Of a stretch of DNA of 6,685 bases, positions 4,716-6,685 are shown one piece after another. Each line of letters starts with the position of its first letter. Position 1 is the first letter of the stretch. This stretch comes from Ruminococcus sp. UNK.MGS-30. GTDB lineage: Bacteria; Bacillota; Clostridia; Oscillospirales; Ruminococcaceae. The position numbers and the translations under genes were made by a program. The stretch lies in NCBI GenBank assembly GCA_000980705.1, contig LBCK01000017.1, forward strand, positions 1 to 6,685, read 5' to 3'. Below the pieces are notes generated by a model, which had not been told where the DNA came from, did no database searches, and worked only from the letters and a program-made list of their open reading frames with translations.

Positions 4716-6685
4716 TTGATGCCCATGGTTCTGGCATCACCATGCCTGCCTTAAAATGTGATTCTTCACTTTCATCATGTTTGTTATTCCATTCTGGCAT
4801 CATGCAATGATAATGCGATCCATTTTTATAGTCCTCATCCCATTCAAATATTGCTGTTTGTTTACAATATCCCCATTTATAAATCATCCCATTCGGTGTT
4901 GGATACGGATATTTTTGCATTCCAACCGGATTAAAATCATCAGGATTTTCTGGAAAAATAACAGGGTCATACTTTTTCTTATTTGATGTTATTGTGATAT
5001 CTTTTTCTTTAACATTTTCCTTTGCCTTTTCAAAAGAATCAGACCACTTGGAAAGATAGGGGTTGGCTGTTGAATCATAAGCTGTAGAAAATTTTGACTT
5101 AGTGTTTGATGTTTTCCCATCCATTTCAGGAATTTGCGTTGCTGATTTTATAGTATTTAAGCTATTAAACAAATTTGATTTAATTGAATTTGATGCATCA
5201 GTCAGCGATTGACGTGTCTGAGGATTGCTTACAACCTGAGCACTAATTGTTAATGCACATATAGAAATAGCGCCTAAGAGAAGATATCCAAAATAAGGAA
5301 TTGCAGGATTATGTCCACTTGAGTCCATATACAAAATGGGATTATTTTCACAGTATGTATACAAATTTAAACTCAGCGGCTCTTTGATTTTACCAGCATA
5401 ACTATCTCGTGAAATAAACCTACCCATACTCGGATCATAATACCGTGCACGTAGATAAATCGTACCCGTTTCAGCATCATAGTATTCACCACAGTACCGG
5501 AACGCATTCGTATCTGCATCGTCGATATTCTGTTCCACGCCAAACGCATCATAGGTGTAGGACTTGGTAATTGCACCATCAGCATCCGTCAGATTAACCA
5601 CATCACCGTGTGCATTCTGCGTATAATACTGATAATCCGTCTTGACATTACCGCTCTGCTTGCTGAACTTCGCCAACAGATTTGTTCCACGAACATAGAC
5701 TTCGGCACTGTACCAGTCACTATCGTCCATGTCTGCCACAATCTGCTTGTTTGCATCCCAGATGTGGTTGGTCGTTTTGCCGTTTACTGTCTTACTTTGC
5801 CGCAGACCGTCTGCATCATAGATATAACTCGCTGTTGTCTCCCCATCGGTAAAGCCAATCAGTTGATTCAAGCCATCATAGGTGTTTTTTTCTGTCTTAC
5901 CCTCTACAGTCTTGCTGATTTGATTTCCGTTGGCATCATAGGAATATACCGTTTCTTTTGTACCGGTGTCTGCGATAGAATTTGTAATCAGCTCTGTGGG
6001 ACTGGTTGCCAATCCATTGGCTGTTGTGGCACCGGAAGTTTCCTCGACTGTTTTGGTTTCCTTTTGCAGCAATGCAGTATAATTACCGTTTACTGTATAA
6101 TCATAAACAGTCTCATATTCTTCCGTACCAGTAGCCGTCATCTTGGAACGGTTGCCGTAGTCATCATACTCATACGCATAGGTGTCCATTGTTGTGCCAT
6201 TGGAAACTGATTCTTCCGTCAGCCGTTTCAACCCATCATACTCGTAGGATGTTGTCTCTATTATACCACTTTCACTGCGTACTTTGCAAGCATCAGAACC
6301 ATCTAAATAGTACGAATATTCGTACTCAGAAATCGTCGAATTGCCGGATTTCGTCACAAGCTTTGTAATCTTATTGCAGCCATTGTATGTGTAAGTCGAA
6401 ACCACACCGTTTGCCAGCGTTTCACTTGCTTTGTTGCCATTTGCATCATAAGTATAGGAAGCTGTTTCATTGCCGCTTTCCTTTACCTTAATAACACGCA
6501 TTTCAGCATCGTATTCATATTGCGTGGAGGAATAAATTGTCTGATGATTAATACCAACCAGCTGCTCCTTCGCATACTGAGATACACCCTCGTAGAAATA
6601 GCCCTTAAAAGATTTTGGGCTAAGTTCCTGATAAACACGTCCAAAGATATCGTACTGATAACTTGTCTGTACACCATTGGCAGTT
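4699..6685 (-). CDS. Rhs/YD-repeat polymorphic toxin (WapA-like), 5'-truncated, with toxin tip A
   Basis: The C-terminal 661 residues of a large secreted or surface Rhs protein; the frame is open to the window edge, so the ATG near 6500 is internal. The first part is YD repeats (YQYDIFGR, YTYDANGN, YEYDGLKR, YSYDANGN, YIYDADGL), which build the beta-cocoon shell that encloses the toxin. Then comes the Rhs-associated core (YYDAETGTIYLRARYYDP, GRFISRDSYAG, YTYCENNP), closing with DSSGH at 5311-5325 where most relatives have DPxGH. Beyond lies a 203-aa variable tip: a hydrophobic segment (YFGYLLLGAISICALTI), a Ser/Lys-rich linker, then a compact ~90-aa end with GMIYKWGY, AIFEWDED, HYH (4807-4815), SHFKAG and PEPWASMY. 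I do not recognise that end domain; its His, Glu and Trp residues would suit a metal-dependent enzyme. The tip is far more AT-rich than the core, a sign of separate acquisition. Confidence 0.9.
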   Translation of the reverse strand, partial: TANGVQTSYQYDIFGRVYQELSPKSFKGYFYEGVSQYAKEQLVGINHQTIYSSTQYEYDAEMRVIKVKESGNETASYTYDANGNKASETLANGVVSTYTYNGCNKITKLVTKSGNSTISEYEYSYYLDGSDACKVRSESGIIETTSYEYDGLKRLTEESVSNGTTMDTYAYEYDDYGNRSKMTATGTEEYETVYDYTVNGNYTALLQKETKTVEETSGATTANGLATSPTELITNSIADTGTKETVYSYDANGNQISKTVEGKTEKNTYDGLNQLIGFTDGETTASYIYDADGLRQSKTVNGKTTNHIWDANKQIVADMDDSDWYSAEVYVRGTNLLAKFSKQSGNVKTDYQYYTQNAHGDVVNLTDADGAITKSYTYDAFGVEQNIDDADTNAFRYCGEYYDAETGTIYLRARYYDPSMGRFISRDSYAGKIKEPLSLNLYTYCENNPILYMDSSGHNPAIPYFGYLLLGAISICALTISAQVVSNPQTRQSLTDASNSIKSNLFNSLNTIKSATQIPEMDGKTSNTKSKFSTAYDSTANPYLSKWSDSFEKAKENVKEKDITITSNKKKYDPVIFPENPDDFNPVGMQKYPYPTPNGMIYKWGYCKQTAIFEWDEDYKNGSHYHCMMPEWNNKHDESEESHFKAGMVMPEPWASMYRGY
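5381..5788 (-). repeat. Direct repeat of the Rhs core, main-gene copy
   Basis: The partner of 3781-4188 at a 1600-bp offset, embedded in the full Rhs frame. The two copies share the same codon register in their own frames, so a crossover anywhere inside would keep the reading frame. Within it, runs such as 5581-5610 and 5621-5674 are identical or nearly so to the orphan copy, giving ample length for homologous recombination. Confidence 0.9.

Noticed and set aside
5608..6210. A 200-codon open frame on the + strand
   Set aside because: It is antisense to the Rhs YD repeats, whose repetitive codons keep the opposite strand open. The translation is a Cys/Ile-rich mix with no ribosome site, and a near-identical start recurs antisense to the orphan core (4008).
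6483..6677. Frameshift in the Rhs gene near 6500
   Set aside because: The apparent start at 6501 is just an internal ATG; the same frame continues uninterrupted to the window edge with YD-repeat sequence (YQYDIFGRVYQEL), so there is no frameshift.

Overview
The window looks like part of a mobile or accessory region from a low-to-moderate GC Firmicute, most likely a gut clostridial lineage such as Ruminococcus or another Oscillospiraceae member. That guess rests on Gram-positive style AGGAGG ribosome sites, T-rich terminators, an Rpn-like PD-(D/E)XK 'transposase family' nuclease and a WapA-like Rhs/YD-repeat protein. The species cannot be fixed from the sequence. No rRNA, tRNA or CRISPR array is visible.

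Left part (1-1457): the 3' end of a tyrosine recombinase with a complete catalytic set, reading rightward and cut by the window start. It is followed by about 700 bp without a gene. This stretch is packed with at least eight successive inverted repeats, several shaped like intrinsic terminators, and seven copies of the octamer TATCGTTT in both orientations.

Middle (1458-2385): a leftward PD-(D/E)XK (Rpn/PDDEXK_2-like) nuclease with its own good sigma-A-type promoter. Just upstream of it is a terminator that closes the next leftward transcription unit.

Right part (2560-6685): a leftward polymorphic-toxin locus. Its layout in transcription order is: (i) a large Rhs/YD-repeat protein, cut by the right window edge, that ends in the hyperconserved Rhs core and then an AT-rich variable C-terminal domain (toxin tip A) with a membrane segment; (ii) a small downstream gene, probable immunity protein A, with a strong ribosome site, a TTG start and a possible promoter of its own; (iii) a second copy of the last part of the Rhs core, lacking a start signal and joined to a different tip (toxin tip B), which is an orphan cassette; (iv) a membrane-anchored probable immunity protein B, overlapping tip B by ATGA; (v) an intrinsic terminator.

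The two core copies form a direct repeat of about 400 bp at an exact offset of 1600 bp, roughly 92% identical overall and about 95% over the conserved part. Homologous recombination between them would delete tip A and immunity A and fuse the main Rhs protein in frame to tip B. The locus is therefore built to swap its toxin tip. The functions of both tips and both immunity proteins are inferred from position and architecture rather than from firm family recognition.
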